From positions 1 through 19,448 of the forward strand of contig JAITAW010000074.1 of the NCBI GenBank assembly GCA_031283905.1: 19,448 nucleotides of DNA, written 5' to 3'. Below, one piece after another: positions 9,352 through 15,834 of the stretch; positions within the stretch are counted from its first letter, which is position 1, and the number at the start of each line of letters is the position of its first letter. The DNA is from Treponema sp. Lineage in GTDB: Bacteria > Spirochaetota > Spirochaetia > Treponematales > Breznakiellaceae. The position numbers and the translations under genes are program-made. The notes below the pieces were generated by a model. It saw only the letters and a program-made list of their open reading frames with translations. It was not told where the DNA came from and did no database searches.

Positions 9352-9375
9352 AGGTATAAAGGAGGCTTGTAAAAA

Positions 9376-10121
9376 ATGAAAAAATATGTTTTCATATTCA
9401 AAAAGGCGGGGTGGGGAAGACCTCGATATCCGGCGTCATAGCCTGCAGCCTGGCTCGGCACGGACACAAAACGGTTCTTGTCGACTGCGACCCGCAGGGG
9501 AACTCAAGCAGCTGGTTTTACACCTGCGGCGAACTGAGACACGACATCGCCGACGTCCTGTCGGGACGGGCGGAGCTTGACGACGCGCTGCGGCCAATAG
9601 CGGAAAACCTCTCGCTGCTTCCGGTCATAGCCATAGGAGGGAACCTCAAGAGATGGGTGGAAACCGAACTTGCGCAAAGCCCCCGCGCCGTTGATTTCCT
9701 GATGGGCGACATCGAGAAGCGCGGTTTTGAATACGCAGTCTGCGACTGCTCCCCCTCGTTCTCCCAACTGGAACGGGCGGTCATAGCCGCGTCCGATGAA
9801 GTCGTCAACCCCCTGTCCCCCGAGTTTTTCAGCGTTGACGGCATAGAGATATTCGCAAGCGAACTCGCCCGGATAGAAAAGGCGAACCGCAAAAAGATAC
9901 GGAACGATAAAATCGTAGTCAACATGATGAACCGCTCCTTCACCCGCCATAAAGAGTTCTACGAAGCCCTGAAAGGGTTGCGGTATACGGTGTTTATGAT
10001 ACCGCAGGACGGCAAAATAGCGGAAAGCCAGATAGCGCACCAAAGCCTGTTTGACTTCGCGCCGAACACGCGGTCGATAGCGGACTTTGAAACGCTGGCA
10101 CTGGCAATTTTGGCGGGATAG
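9376..10121 (+). CDS. parA: ParA-family partition ATPase, split by a -1 frameshift
   Basis: ParA ATPases move plasmids, chromosome origins or integrative elements during partition. The protein has the deviant Walker A KGGVGKT (codons at 9402-9422), a VDCDPQG segment, a switch-like CDCSPSFSQLE and a PLSPEFFSVDG region, all normal for the family. The expected ATG (9376) follows an ideal AAAGGAGG site, but its frame ends after 21 codons. The main frame (from 9390 on) has no start. Two readings restore one protein: a single T lost from the TTTT at 9389-9392 (giving VFHIQKGGVGKT), or a -1 slip at C-AAA-AAG (9399-9405), giving FIFKKGGVGKT. Total length is about 248 residues, which is normal. Confidence 0.85.
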
Positions 10122-10215
10122 GCTGAGAGGAACATAAGACCTATAAAAGAGGGACAAAAGCGGCGCGCAAGAGGCGCGTTAAACATCTATTGCGGGTATA
10201 AAGGAGGCGCGAAAG
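10122..10215 (+). promoter_or_regulatory. Second leader, diverged copy of the parA leader
   Basis: The parA upstream region is echoed here: AAGACCTAT-A-AGAG occurs at both sites, as does CTAT-G---GTATAAAGGAGGC (18 of 22 identical, 9345-9366 and 10187-10208). Between these blocks a different small hairpin (CGCGC/GCGCG) replaces the parA stem. The ribosome site AAAGGAGG at 10200-10207 is strong, but the nearest ATG in frame with the next gene is 38 nt away. Confidence 0.5.
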
Positions 10216-10245
10216 ATAGCGATAAAACGGGCGGGTATAAATGAA

Positions 10246-10542
10246 ATGATAAAAACCGATATGGCGGGCCGGGAGCTAAATCGGGCTGAGGGAACGGCGG
10301 CGGAGGCAAGGCCGGGCAGACCCGGGGCGAAACCGATGGAATCGGTGAAAATCCGGCTTGACGAAGGCGACTACGCGCTCTTGCAGGACATAGCCCGGGA
10401 GCAGGGGAGCAAGGCGAGCGTTCTGATACGGCAAGCCATAAAACAGATAATCAAAGCCCATGCCGTTTCGGTACGGCAGGAAGAGGCGGGCGCGTGGAAC
10501 GGAAAACAACTCCATCCGGCGTATACGCCGGATAGTAATTAA
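10246..10542 (+). CDS. Ribbon-helix-helix DNA-binding protein
   Basis: The 98-residue product contains ESVKIRLDEGDYALLQDIAR (about 32-51) followed by EQGSKASVLIRQAIKQIIK, the beta-strand and two helices of a CopG/Arc-type ribbon-helix-helix domain. Such proteins often act as the ParB-like partner and autoregulator of a ParA gene, and this gene lies directly downstream of parA. The N-terminus is basic and Gly/Ala-rich. The first ATG in frame is at 10246, but the frame is open upstream, and an ATA codon at 10216 sits 8 nt after a perfect AAAGGAGG site. The true start may therefore be 10 codons earlier at a non-standard codon, or an ATG may have mutated. Confidence 0.75.
   Translation: MIKTDMAGRELNRAEGTAAEARPGRPGAKPMESVKIRLDEGDYALLQDIAREQGSKASVLIRQAIKQIIKAHAVSVRQEEAGAWNGKQLHPAYTPDSN
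10514..10533. promoter_or_regulatory. 20-bp perfect palindrome at the end of the RHH gene
   Basis: ATCCGGCGTA/TACGCCGGAT is a perfect palindrome inside the last codons of the RHH gene, 36 bp before the PIN gene. Ribbon-helix-helix proteins bind palindromic operators, so it is a candidate operator for the PIN toxin genes. As RNA it could also form a tight hairpin. Confidence 0.45.
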
Positions 10543-10568
10543 AAGGCTTAAAAACAAGGGAAGAAGCC

Positions 10569-11048
10569 GTGGGCGTGCCGAAATTGTATCTTGAAACCAC
10601 AACGTTTAATTTTTATCATATGGAGAAGGATTCGGAAAAGAAGCGGGACACCATACGGCTGTTCAAACGGATTGCCGAAGGCCGGTTTGAGCCGTATACG
10701 TCTATTATAGTGATAGACGAATTGAAGAAAGCGGCAACTGAGAAATATCAGAAAATGATAGGGCTTTTGGGACAGTATGGCATCTGTGTGTTATCTAACT
10801 CGGGAGAAGCCGAAAAACTTGCGGATATGTATGTATCAAAAGGCATAATACCACTCAAATACCGGACGGACGCCCAGCATATAGCCATAGCGACAGTAAA
10901 CAGGCTTAATTTTGTGGCGAGTTACAATTTTGGACATATTGTAAAGTTAAAGACGTTGAATATGGCGGGATTAGTCAATGTCAGGCGAGACTATCCGCAA
11001 ATAGGACTATTTTCACCAACGGAGGTGAGAGATGATGACGGAAGATGA
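10569..11048 (+). CDS. PIN-domain ribonuclease-like toxin
   Basis: The 159-residue protein has the PIN layout: LYLETTTFNFY at the N-terminus (in place of the usual acidic start LDT), an acidic VIDELKKA in the middle, and RTDAQHIAIATVNRLNFVA with the acidic D-H-A segment, then SYNFGHIVK. PIN domains are metal-dependent RNases, mostly toxins of VapC-type toxin-antitoxin pairs. The first acidic residue here is Glu rather than Asp. The start is GTG at 10569 or GTG at 10575, with AAGGGAAGAAG upstream. The next gene overlaps its end by 17 bp and is the likely antitoxin. Confidence 0.8.
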   Translation: MGVPKLYLETTTFNFYHMEKDSEKKRDTIRLFKRIAEGRFEPYTSIIVIDELKKAATEKYQKMIGLLGQYGICVLSNSGEAEKLADMYVSKGIIPLKYRTDAQHIAIATVNRLNFVASYNFGHIVKLKTLNMAGLVNVRRDYPQIGLFSPTEVRDDDGR

Positions 11049-11214
11049 AAAGTTTATGAGGAAACTCCGCAAAGTGCGGACGCGGATGTATGAAGAAACT
11101 AAAAATATGACCGCTTCCGAGCGGGTCGATTATCAAAACAATGAAGGGCAAAGAATTCTTGCCGAATGCGGCATAAGCTGGGAGCCGAAACGGAGAACGC
11201 CGAAACAGGCGTAG
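11032..11214 (+). CDS. Small protein, likely antitoxin of the PIN gene
   Basis: The 60-residue charged protein contains FMRKLRKVRTRMYEETKNMT and SERVDYQNNEGQRILAECGI. This resembles short proteins that regularly follow PIN-domain genes, with a motif like EET..MT..E. The ribosome site GGAGGTGAG (11021-11029) is close to ideal for the ATG at 11032, and the start lies inside the PIN gene, so expression is coupled. No classical DNA-binding fold is visible. Toxin-first order is less common than antitoxin-first. A terminator follows at 11245. Confidence 0.7.
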   Translation: MMTEDEKFMRKLRKVRTRMYEETKNMTASERVDYQNNEGQRILAECGISWEPKRRTPKQA

Positions 11215-11244
11215 TTTCCCCGGCGGAAAGAAAAAAAGGAGATG

Positions 11245-11265
11245 AAAAAGCCCGCGGCTTTTTTT
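11245..11265 (+). terminator. Rho-independent terminator after the PIN operon
   Basis: AAAAAGCC (11245-11252) pairs with GGCTTTTT (11256-11263) across a 3-nt loop, and the T-run continues. It lies 31 bp past the antitoxin stop. Confidence 0.7.
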
Positions 11266-11360
11266 CAACTCATTAACCCCGCCCGCCCGCCGCCCTACGA
11301 CTGCCGCCGCTGTCGGCAATGGGCGGCTTGGAAGCCAAACAACGGTTGCCGTTGTGTACG

Positions 11361-11445
11361 CCCCCAGCTGCCCCCTAGTTCCCCCCGCGCCCCCGCTTGC
11401 CGGGGGCAAGCGGGGGCGCGGGGGGAACTAGGGGGCTAAAGGGGG
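11361..11445. repeat. Giant perfect hairpin (31-bp stem, 3-nt loop)
   Basis: Positions 11371-11401 and 11405-11435 are exact inverted repeats around the loop GGG. The next pair outward (G11370, C11436) also matches. After a 4-nt mismatch, CCCCC (11361-11365) pairs with GGGGG (11441-11445). The arms are G/C tracts broken by TAGTT/AACTA and GCTTG/CAAGC. There is no T-run. Open frames through it are mirror artefacts of G/C-rich sequence. Role unknown; a cruciform, mobile-element end or REP-like unit is possible. Confidence 0.85.
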
Positions 11446-11456
11446 AATTGGAAACA

Positions 11457-11492
11457 GGCTTCGGCGGGCTAATCCTCACGCCCGCCGAAGCC
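11457..11492. repeat. 13-bp perfect inverted repeat
   Basis: GGCTTCGGCGGGC (11457-11469) pairs with GCCCGCCGAAGCC (11480-11492) around a 10-nt loop. It follows 11 bp after the giant hairpin and has no T-run. Confidence 0.7.
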
Positions 11493-11604
11493 CAGCCGCC
11501 TTTCCCGGCAATGAAAAGCCCGATCCCGCCGCCGCGCAAACCGGACGCCGGCTCTCCCCGCTCCCCTGCGGGCAGCGGAAACGTTGCAGACGCCCTTTTC
11601 GACA

Positions 11605-11662
11605 CTTTGCGGGAGGTTTTTCAAACCACCTGCAAAGCGCGGGGGACGCCCGTCCCCCGCGC
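11605..11662. repeat. Two adjoining hairpins
   Basis: CTTTGCGGGAGGTTT (11605-11619) pairs with AAACCACCTGCAAAG (11623-11637) with one G.U and one mismatch. Directly after it, GCGCGGGGGACG (11637-11648) pairs perfectly with CGTCCCCCGCGC (11651-11662) across 2 nt. From 11266 to 11718 no convincing gene is seen; the stretch is mainly hairpins followed by an AT-rich spacer. Confidence 0.65.
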
Positions 11663-11718
11663 CGGTACTCCGATAGATTATGACATCTAATAAAAAACAT
11701 ATATAAAATAAAAAACAC

Positions 11719-11747
11719 TTGCGTATGCTGAAAAATGATTTTATCAT
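11719..11747 (+). promoter_or_regulatory. Promoter for the DUF6266-like gene
   Basis: TTGCGT (11719-11724), a 17-nt spacer and TATCAT (11742-11747) precede the gene at 11819. A 7-bp inverted repeat TAGATAT/ATATCTA (11749-11755, 11765-11771) lies at the predicted start of the transcript and may be an operator or a small hairpin. Confidence 0.5.
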
Positions 11748-11818
11748 ATAGATATAGAAGGGACATATCTACCAAAGCAATCCCAATGCCGTACCAAAAC
11801 CGAGAAGGAGGTAAATCT

Positions 11819-12082
11819 ATGGCAACCTTAAACTTTCTGAAAGGCAAGATCGGACAATTTGTCGGCCCGTCATGGCGGGGAAAAGACTACATCAAAACCT
11901 ACGCCCCGCCGGGTAATCCCCGAACGGAAGGACAGGTTTCAATCAGAAACATCTTTCAGCACGTTGTTTTTATCGCGAAGTCAATTTACCATACTGCGGT
12001 AGACATATTTATCAGAGACAGGAACCGGACGGCTTATTCGGAAACCATCTTTCTTCGTGGCTCACCAGCGAACGCCCCCTGA
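11819..12082 (+). CDS. DUF6266-like protein, probably 3'-truncated
   Basis: The product starts MATLNFLKGKIGQFVGPSWR, then DYIKTYAPPGNPRTEGQVS. The G..G..VG..W+G pattern followed by P-rich and T..Q segments resembles DUF6266, a family of unknown function found around phage and mobile regions. The ribosome site AAGGAGG (11806-11812) is ideal for the ATG at 11819. Only 87 codons remain, short for that family. The last 15-20 residues lose the pattern where the sequence becomes GC-rich and a primase-like frame takes over, so the gene is probably cut by a deletion near 12030. Confidence 0.55.
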   Translation: MATLNFLKGKIGQFVGPSWRGKDYIKTYAPPGNPRTEGQVSIRNIFQHVVFIAKSIYHTAVDIFIRDRNRTAYSETIFLRGSPANAP

Positions 12083-12570
12083 CCCGCGCCAAAATAACCG
12101 GCGCCATTTTAGGCAAGGCGGTAATCGGCTACTTCCTCGCCGTCTTCCCCCGCGGCTTCTGCGTTGACATAGACGATCACGCCGGAAAAGGCGCGGGCTA
12201 CCTCCTCGCCGTCTACGATGCCGTCTGCCGGAAGCTCGCCCGGCCGTTGCTCTTGTGCAAAACGCCCTGGGGACTGCACGCCTTTTATTTCCTTACGCAC
12301 CCCGTACCGGAAATCCTTTTAATCGAACGCGCCAAAGCCGCCGTCGCGGACGTTCCGGCCGAGGTAAAGCCCACCGGCCTTGTTGGAATCCGCATACTCG
12401 CGGAACGGCGTCTCATAGACCCGCTGACATGGGAACCGCTCAACCGTCCCTTCGCCAACGCGGTTCATGCCGCGAACAAATACCACCCCGTGGAACTCTT
12501 CGGCTTGTCCGTCATGCCGGATGCCATCGTTGAAACGCTTAAAAGCCGGAAAGACAAGGGCGGTCTTTGA
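12031..12570 (+). pseudogene. C-terminal part of a primase-like (AEP superfamily) protein
   Basis: A frame 1 reading, open through 12031-12570, gives GFCVDIDDHAGKGAGYLLAV, then PLLLCKTPWGLHAFYFLTHP, then EVKPTGLVGIRILAERRLID. The D-I-D-D and later G-L-H segments resemble the catalytic DxD and His motifs of archaeo-eukaryotic primases found on plasmids and phages. No start codon with a ribosome site belongs to it. An ATG is lacking before 12247, where GLH would be lost to any start, so it is a 5'-truncated gene. It begins where the DUF6266-like gene stops making sense. The family call is moderately secure. Confidence 0.5.
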
Positions 12571-12914
12571 AATTAGCTCTACCATCAACCCTCCTTATCA
12601 AAACTCTCTTATGAAATAAGCGCCGAAACCATCGGTCCCCACTGACCCTACTTGCGCTGGGTGAAGAGCAATTTTCACAACTCGTTGGAGTTTGATGGGT
12701 TGGGGGTATGACCGATGTCATGTTAGCCGGATCCGCAGGGCTTCCGGTAACGTACATTATCTTTATGCCTAGCTCATGCCGACCTATAAGATAGGTCTCC
12801 ACCGCCGCCTGCGCTGTGGGAACGCCTGACGCAGTGTGGGTGTAGTCGCGCGGCTTAAGCCTCAGCACCGTAAAGTCCGATCCGCAAGGGGCGGGGAAAG
12901 AAAATACCGTTTCT
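12571..12914. other. Stretch with a doubtful minus-strand remnant
   Basis: A minus-strand frame (GTG at 12868 to TAA at 12539) begins LRLKPRDYTHTASGVPTAQA and contains TYLIGRHELGIKIMYVTGSP. The first 60 residues look coding, but the later part is low-quality and runs antisense into the primase-like fragment. No motif is recognised and no ribosome site is clear. It may be a remnant of a mobile-element gene. Confidence 0.25.
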
Positions 12915-13082
12915 TTACATCACGGCAATTAGCGCATCGAACGCCTCTTTGTAGCGCGCCGTAGCCACAGGCGTACGGGTTGTCTCGTTCCTCGCCACGT
13001 CCAGGGCGCTTTCGGTATCCGCCGCGCTTTCCGAGATTCCCCGCTTCTGGAGGTTGGCGGCGGACGCGACCGTTCCCGCAGT
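12915..13082 (-). pseudogene. C-terminal remnant of an unidentified protein
   Basis: A 55-codon frame without a start reads ANLQKRGISESAADTESALD, then RYKEAFDALIAVM and TAA. The Ala/Glu-rich helical pattern and codon use look coding. A TGA directly precedes it, so it is the 3' end of a lost gene. The family is not recognised. Confidence 0.35.
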
Positions 13083-13153
13083 TCATGTTTCCCGCAGAGG
13101 ACTATTCGCGCTTATTCCGCAGGTCGCGTTTAACCGCCTTGCGCCCGTTTCGC

Positions 13154-13756
13154 TTAAGTGTGCGCGTTCTTAAATGCTTCCACGGCTTTTTGGCGCGCTT
13201 CATCCACAACCGCTTGGTAGTTTGCTTTGAAGGCTCCCATGTTCTGCTTGTAAAAAGAGACGAACTCCGGATCTTGAAAAGGATCGAGTTTTACCGACTG
13301 TCCATAACGCTTGGACAGCTCGGCTTCCTTTTTTCGGAGTCTCGGTTCATATTGCCGTTTGACGGCATCCTCGTATTGGACGTTTTCTTCAAGGTAGCGG
13401 GACAGGGCGTCCAGCATCTGACGGTACAAGCTGTGGAAAAGGTTGTTCTTAATAATGATTTGCAAGCCTTTTCCTACGGCGTGTAGATGCGCCTCGTCTT
13501 CTTGTACGGATGGAAGGGTTATACGGGATAAAAACACTTCAAACATGCCTTCCTTGACGCTTGTTCTTTGTTCTTTTGAGGCGTTTTTTATAGCGTCTTC
13601 AAGCAGTTTCGCGCTCTTGTCGGGGTTTTCCAAAAAGGAATTTGCAAGGCGCTTCCCTGTTTGTTTTGCTTCAAACTGTTCAATAGCGGCTTTATCGCTT
13701 TTAATGGACTCGGTGCGCTCTAGCGCTATTTCCAGAGCCGTTTTAATTTTACCCAT
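13154..13756 (-). CDS. Conserved-type coiled-coil hypothetical protein
   Basis: The 200-residue product starts MGKIKTALEIALERTESIKS. It is almost wholly helical and charged, with long heptad-like segments (DAVKRQYEPRLRKKEAELSK). It has no signal peptide or membrane helix, so it is cytoplasmic. It has the look of a conserved spirochaetal protein, but the family is not named here. An open frame extends 62 codons upstream of the chosen start, but that part is Gly/Arg/Pro-rich shadow sequence and overlaps the promoter and terminator. The chosen ATG starts 6 nt after a -10 box and has no Shine-Dalgarno site. Confidence 0.75.
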   Translation of the reverse strand: MGKIKTALEIALERTESIKSDKAAIEQFEAKQTGKRLANSFLENPDKSAKLLEDAIKNASKEQRTSVKEGMFEVFLSRITLPSVQEDEAHLHAVGKGLQIIIKNNLFHSLYRQMLDALSRYLEENVQYEDAVKRQYEPRLRKKEAELSKRYGQSVKLDPFQDPEFVSFYKQNMGAFKANYQAVVDEARQKAVEAFKNAHT

Positions 13757-13762
13757 GACTAT

Positions 13763-13791
13763 AAAATACCGCCCAAAAAGCCGGAAGGCAA
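13763..13791 (-). promoter_or_regulatory. Promoter of the coiled-coil gene, leaderless arrangement
   Basis: On the minus strand TTGCCT (13791-13786), 17 nt and TATTTT (13768-13763) precede the ATG at 13756 by only 6 nt. The spacing mirrors the promoters at 4967-4995 and 18256-18284. Confidence 0.5.
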
Positions 13792-13914
13792 GTAAAAAAG
13801 GCGCTTTTAAACCCCTTGCGTTTTCACCTTCTCCATAGCCGGAAAGCAAACGAAAACCTCGAAGCGCATACAGACCCGGCACATGCGGATACATTCCGCC
13901 GCGCCAGCCCGCCA

Positions 13915-13957
13915 GCCGCCCGCATGGACGCGGACGCATCATGCGGGCGGCTTTTTT
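13915..13957 (+). terminator. Rho-independent terminator (plus strand)
   Basis: GCCGCCCGCATG (13915-13926) pairs perfectly with CATGCGGGCGGC (13940-13951), followed by TTTTTTAT. No intact plus-strand gene lies upstream, so it probably served a lost gene. Its stem may also end the minus-strand transcript that stops at 13956. Confidence 0.7.
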
Positions 13958-14294
13958 ATCGTAAATCCATCATTTGCTTGCCGCTTTGTTTTAGCCTCAG
14001 TTCTTGTTCGTACAACAAATAAGGTTCATCTTTGCCTTTGAATTCCAACAAATATGTCTTGACATTATATTGTATTCCAGACCCATTGCGAGAGGTCAAA
14101 CGTCCTGATCTGTCTGAAGCAACCCAATTTGCTACATTGTAATCAAAATAATATTTTCCATATATTTGCTTTTGCACAAAACTGATGACCTGCTTTGTTT
14201 CGTTTCGCAATTGTTCAAATGCTATTTTCAATCTGTTCTTCACTGCGTTGCCTTGGACGCGACTCGCCGTAGGCCGTTTTATTGGAAGTGGCAT
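13956..14294 (-). CDS. Small unidentified protein cut off by IS630
   Basis: The 112-residue product from the ATG at 14294 reads NRLKIAFEQLRNETKQVISF, then YYFDYNVANWVASDRSGRLT, then LLYEQELRLKQSG. It looks like an intact soluble C-terminal domain, AT-richer than its neighbours, with no recognised motif. The IS630 element ends 8 bp upstream of the ATG, so the gene has lost its own promoter and perhaps its 5' part. The frame remains open into the IS end but without IS-independent coding evidence. Confidence 0.45.
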   Translation of the reverse strand: MPLPIKRPTASRVQGNAVKNRLKIAFEQLRNETKQVISFVQKQIYGKYYFDYNVANWVASDRSGRLTSRNGSGIQYNVKTYLLEFKGKDEPYLLYEQELRLKQSGKQMMDLR

Positions 14295-14313
14295 GTAATC
14301 TAGTAATATGACA

Positions 14314-15395
14314 CTATTCAAATAGTGGATAAAGACGTTTAAGTTTTATCCTCGCATCATCAGTAGAAAATCGCCGGTTGATTTTGTTCGCATGTTTGTT
14401 GCGATTTTCAGCCCACGCTTTTACTTCCTTCTTCATTTGGTCCAAAGAAGGTATCCGCCCGGATAGCCCGTGGTTTACCAGTACATTAATTTCTATTTCC
14501 GCCATGTTCAGCCGGCTTCCGTATTTCGGGGTATAATGAATTTCAAGATTGTCCCGGATACGCCTTGCTTCTTCAGCGGGAAACGCCTCATACGGCGACC
14601 CAATGATATGCGTATAATTGTCCATTACCAACACTATTTTCCGGGCATCGGGGAAATCACGGTCAACCGGTTGTTTTATTTGCTCCGCCCGTCTCCACCC
14701 TTCAAGCGGCGCGACACGCATGAATATTTCACGGGTCTCGTTGCGGACATACTCGCCGTTGTACCGTAAGGGTTCCCCCTTTTGTGGGGGAATCAGCGTC
14801 TGAACTTCTCCTATCGGTTGCTTGGGGCATTCGTCCATACATACCAACGGGCGCTTTTTATCACGTTTTCGCGTATATACCTCAAGTATATCCTCCATCG
14901 CCGCTACAAATTCCCCGTTGCGTCCGGGCGGGATACGCCACTCCTTAACCCGACACGACTTAAGTTCGTTTCTTCTAACGCGCCGGATGGTTTCCCGGGA
15001 TATTTTGTTGGTTTCCGTACCGCCAAGGGTCGTCCACGTTGCTTCCGGCAGACGCGGCGTCCAGCGCTTCCGTCCCTCGGGTTTCGGCCCGCATACCGGG
15101 CTACCAGGCGGGCTTCGTCTTCACCTTGGATTGATGGTTGCCGGCGCCCTTTGGGTTTCCCCTCAAGGGGTATTTCAAAGCCTTCCTCGACAAACCGTTC
15201 CCGCAGTTGCTCCAAACCGCGGCGTGACATCCCGCTCCGTTCGCTTATCATTTCATCGGTATATCCTTCATCGGCCAATAAAAGGGCCCGCGATCGTTTC
15301 CGTTTTTGGGCGTTCCGCTTCCCTTTGCTAAGTATTCCGTGAAGGATACTTTTTTCTTCTTTCTCAAGAGTTACTCGATATTTTTTTTCCGGCAT
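14314..15395 (-). CDS. IS630-family transposase, two frames joined by -1 shift
   Basis: The N-terminal frame starts at 15395 after a GGGAGG site. It holds a helix-turn-helix region (DEMISERSGMSRRGLEQLRE) and GEDEARLVARYAGRNP. The family pattern then continues in the -1 frame: PEGRKRWTPRL, ISRETIRRVRRNELKSCRVK, and the catalytic domain with CMDECPKQ, VLVMDNYTHI and HYTPKYGSRLNMAEIEI, which supply the D, D and E residues. The switch falls on the heptamer A-AAC-CCG (15084-15078), a proper X-XXY-YYZ slippery site. The fused protein is about 360 residues, typical for IS630. A simple frameshift mutation is the alternative. Confidence 0.85.
15078..15084 (-). promoter_or_regulatory. Candidate -1 frameshift site A-AAC-CCG
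   Basis: Read on the minus strand in the phase of the N-terminal frame, the codons are CGA-AAC-CCG. Slipping both tRNAs back one base gives AAA-CCC and enters the frame of the catalytic domain. No strong stimulatory stem is obvious downstream. Confidence 0.4.
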
Positions 15396-15473
15396 AGACT
15401 CCCTCCCGTTTGATAGCTATGCCTTCATTTTATGATATTTTATCCACTATCTCTATCGTGTCATGATACTAGA

Positions 15474-15548
15474 TTGAAGCGGTGGGCGGAAAAAAGAGTG
15501 TCGGAACGGGAGTATAAGGCGATGGGAGAAGAAAGAGAACTCGTATAG
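15474..15548 (+). pseudogene. 3' remnant of a plus-strand gene
   Basis: The frame reads LKRWAEKRVSEREYKAMGEE then RELV and TAG. The charged helical sequence looks coding, and it begins at the IS630 right edge without a start codon. Its partner upstream is not present on the left side of the IS. Family unknown. Confidence 0.3.
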
Positions 15549-15609
15549 GGCGGGTATGCGCGCTCGATTCAACGATGGTCAAAGTACATCTCCTCCCGTC
15601 TTTGCTTCT

Positions 15610-15834
15610 TTACATACCTCCCGTCTCCCGTCCGCCGTCATAATCGATCGCCGCCGCGTCCCGCGCCGCTAAAACCGAAGGGCGACCTTCCATACGCCGG
15701 ATTGTGGCGGGATCGACGGCTCGCAGTATTTCGCTTTTGTTAAACTTATCGCCGCCGGGCGGGCCGTATACGGCCTTGGCTCCGGCCGGATTCGCGCCGC
15801 CACCGTATGTTGACTTCCGAGGATCTTTCGACAC
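15610..15834 (-). CDS. Hypothetical small protein
   Basis: The frame starts at GTG 15834 and gives 74 residues: SKDPRKSTYGGGANPAGAKA, then GDKFNKSEILRAVDPATIRR. Codon use has high GC at third positions like nearby genes, which favours coding. TAA closely precedes the start. No family is recognised, and it could be a remnant of a phage or mobile gene. The flanking 15835-15980 shows nothing clear. Confidence 0.35.
   Translation of the reverse strand: MSKDPRKSTYGGGANPAGAKAVYGPPGGDKFNKSEILRAVDPATIRRMEGRPSVLAARDAAAIDYDGGRETGGM

Larger units (their letters stand above)
14303..15469 (-). mobile_element. IS630-family insertion sequence, complete
   Basis: The element is 1167 bp and lies between duplicated TA (14301-14302 and 15470-15471) in a CTAG context, the known IS630 target. 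Terminal inverted repeats are GTAATATGACAC at the left and GTATCATGACAC at the right (10 of 12), and similarity continues inward with ATAGTGGATAAA on both ends. One transposase is inside, in two overlapping frames. Both ends and the target duplication are intact, so the insertion looks recent. Confidence 0.85.

Noticed and set aside
9154..9372. 72-codon plus-strand ORF upstream of parA
   Set aside because: The parA promoter and leader hairpin lie inside it, the protein shows no motif, and its end is the parA ribosome site.
11375..11747. Several 76-123 codon ORFs on both strands over the hairpin cluster
   Set aside because: They read Gly/Pro/Arg-rich sequence produced by G/C tracts and mirror each other across the palindrome; no ribosome site or family supports them.
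12247..12570. Treating the ORF beginning at 12247 as an intact gene
   Set aside because: The primase-like sequence continues upstream of that codon, including the DIDD segment, and no ribosome site precedes it.
13757..13942. 62-codon upstream extension of the coiled-coil gene
   Set aside because: It is composition-driven shadow sequence, overlaps a terminator stem and a promoter, and differs in character from the rest of the protein.
15472..15589. Possible 5' part of the small gene at 13956-14294, since a minus-strand frame stays in phase across the IS630 after a ribosome-like site at 15589
   Set aside because: It has TGA at codon 7 and a Ser/Leu-rich sequence typical of the antisense of a charged gene; the plus-strand reading looks more real.
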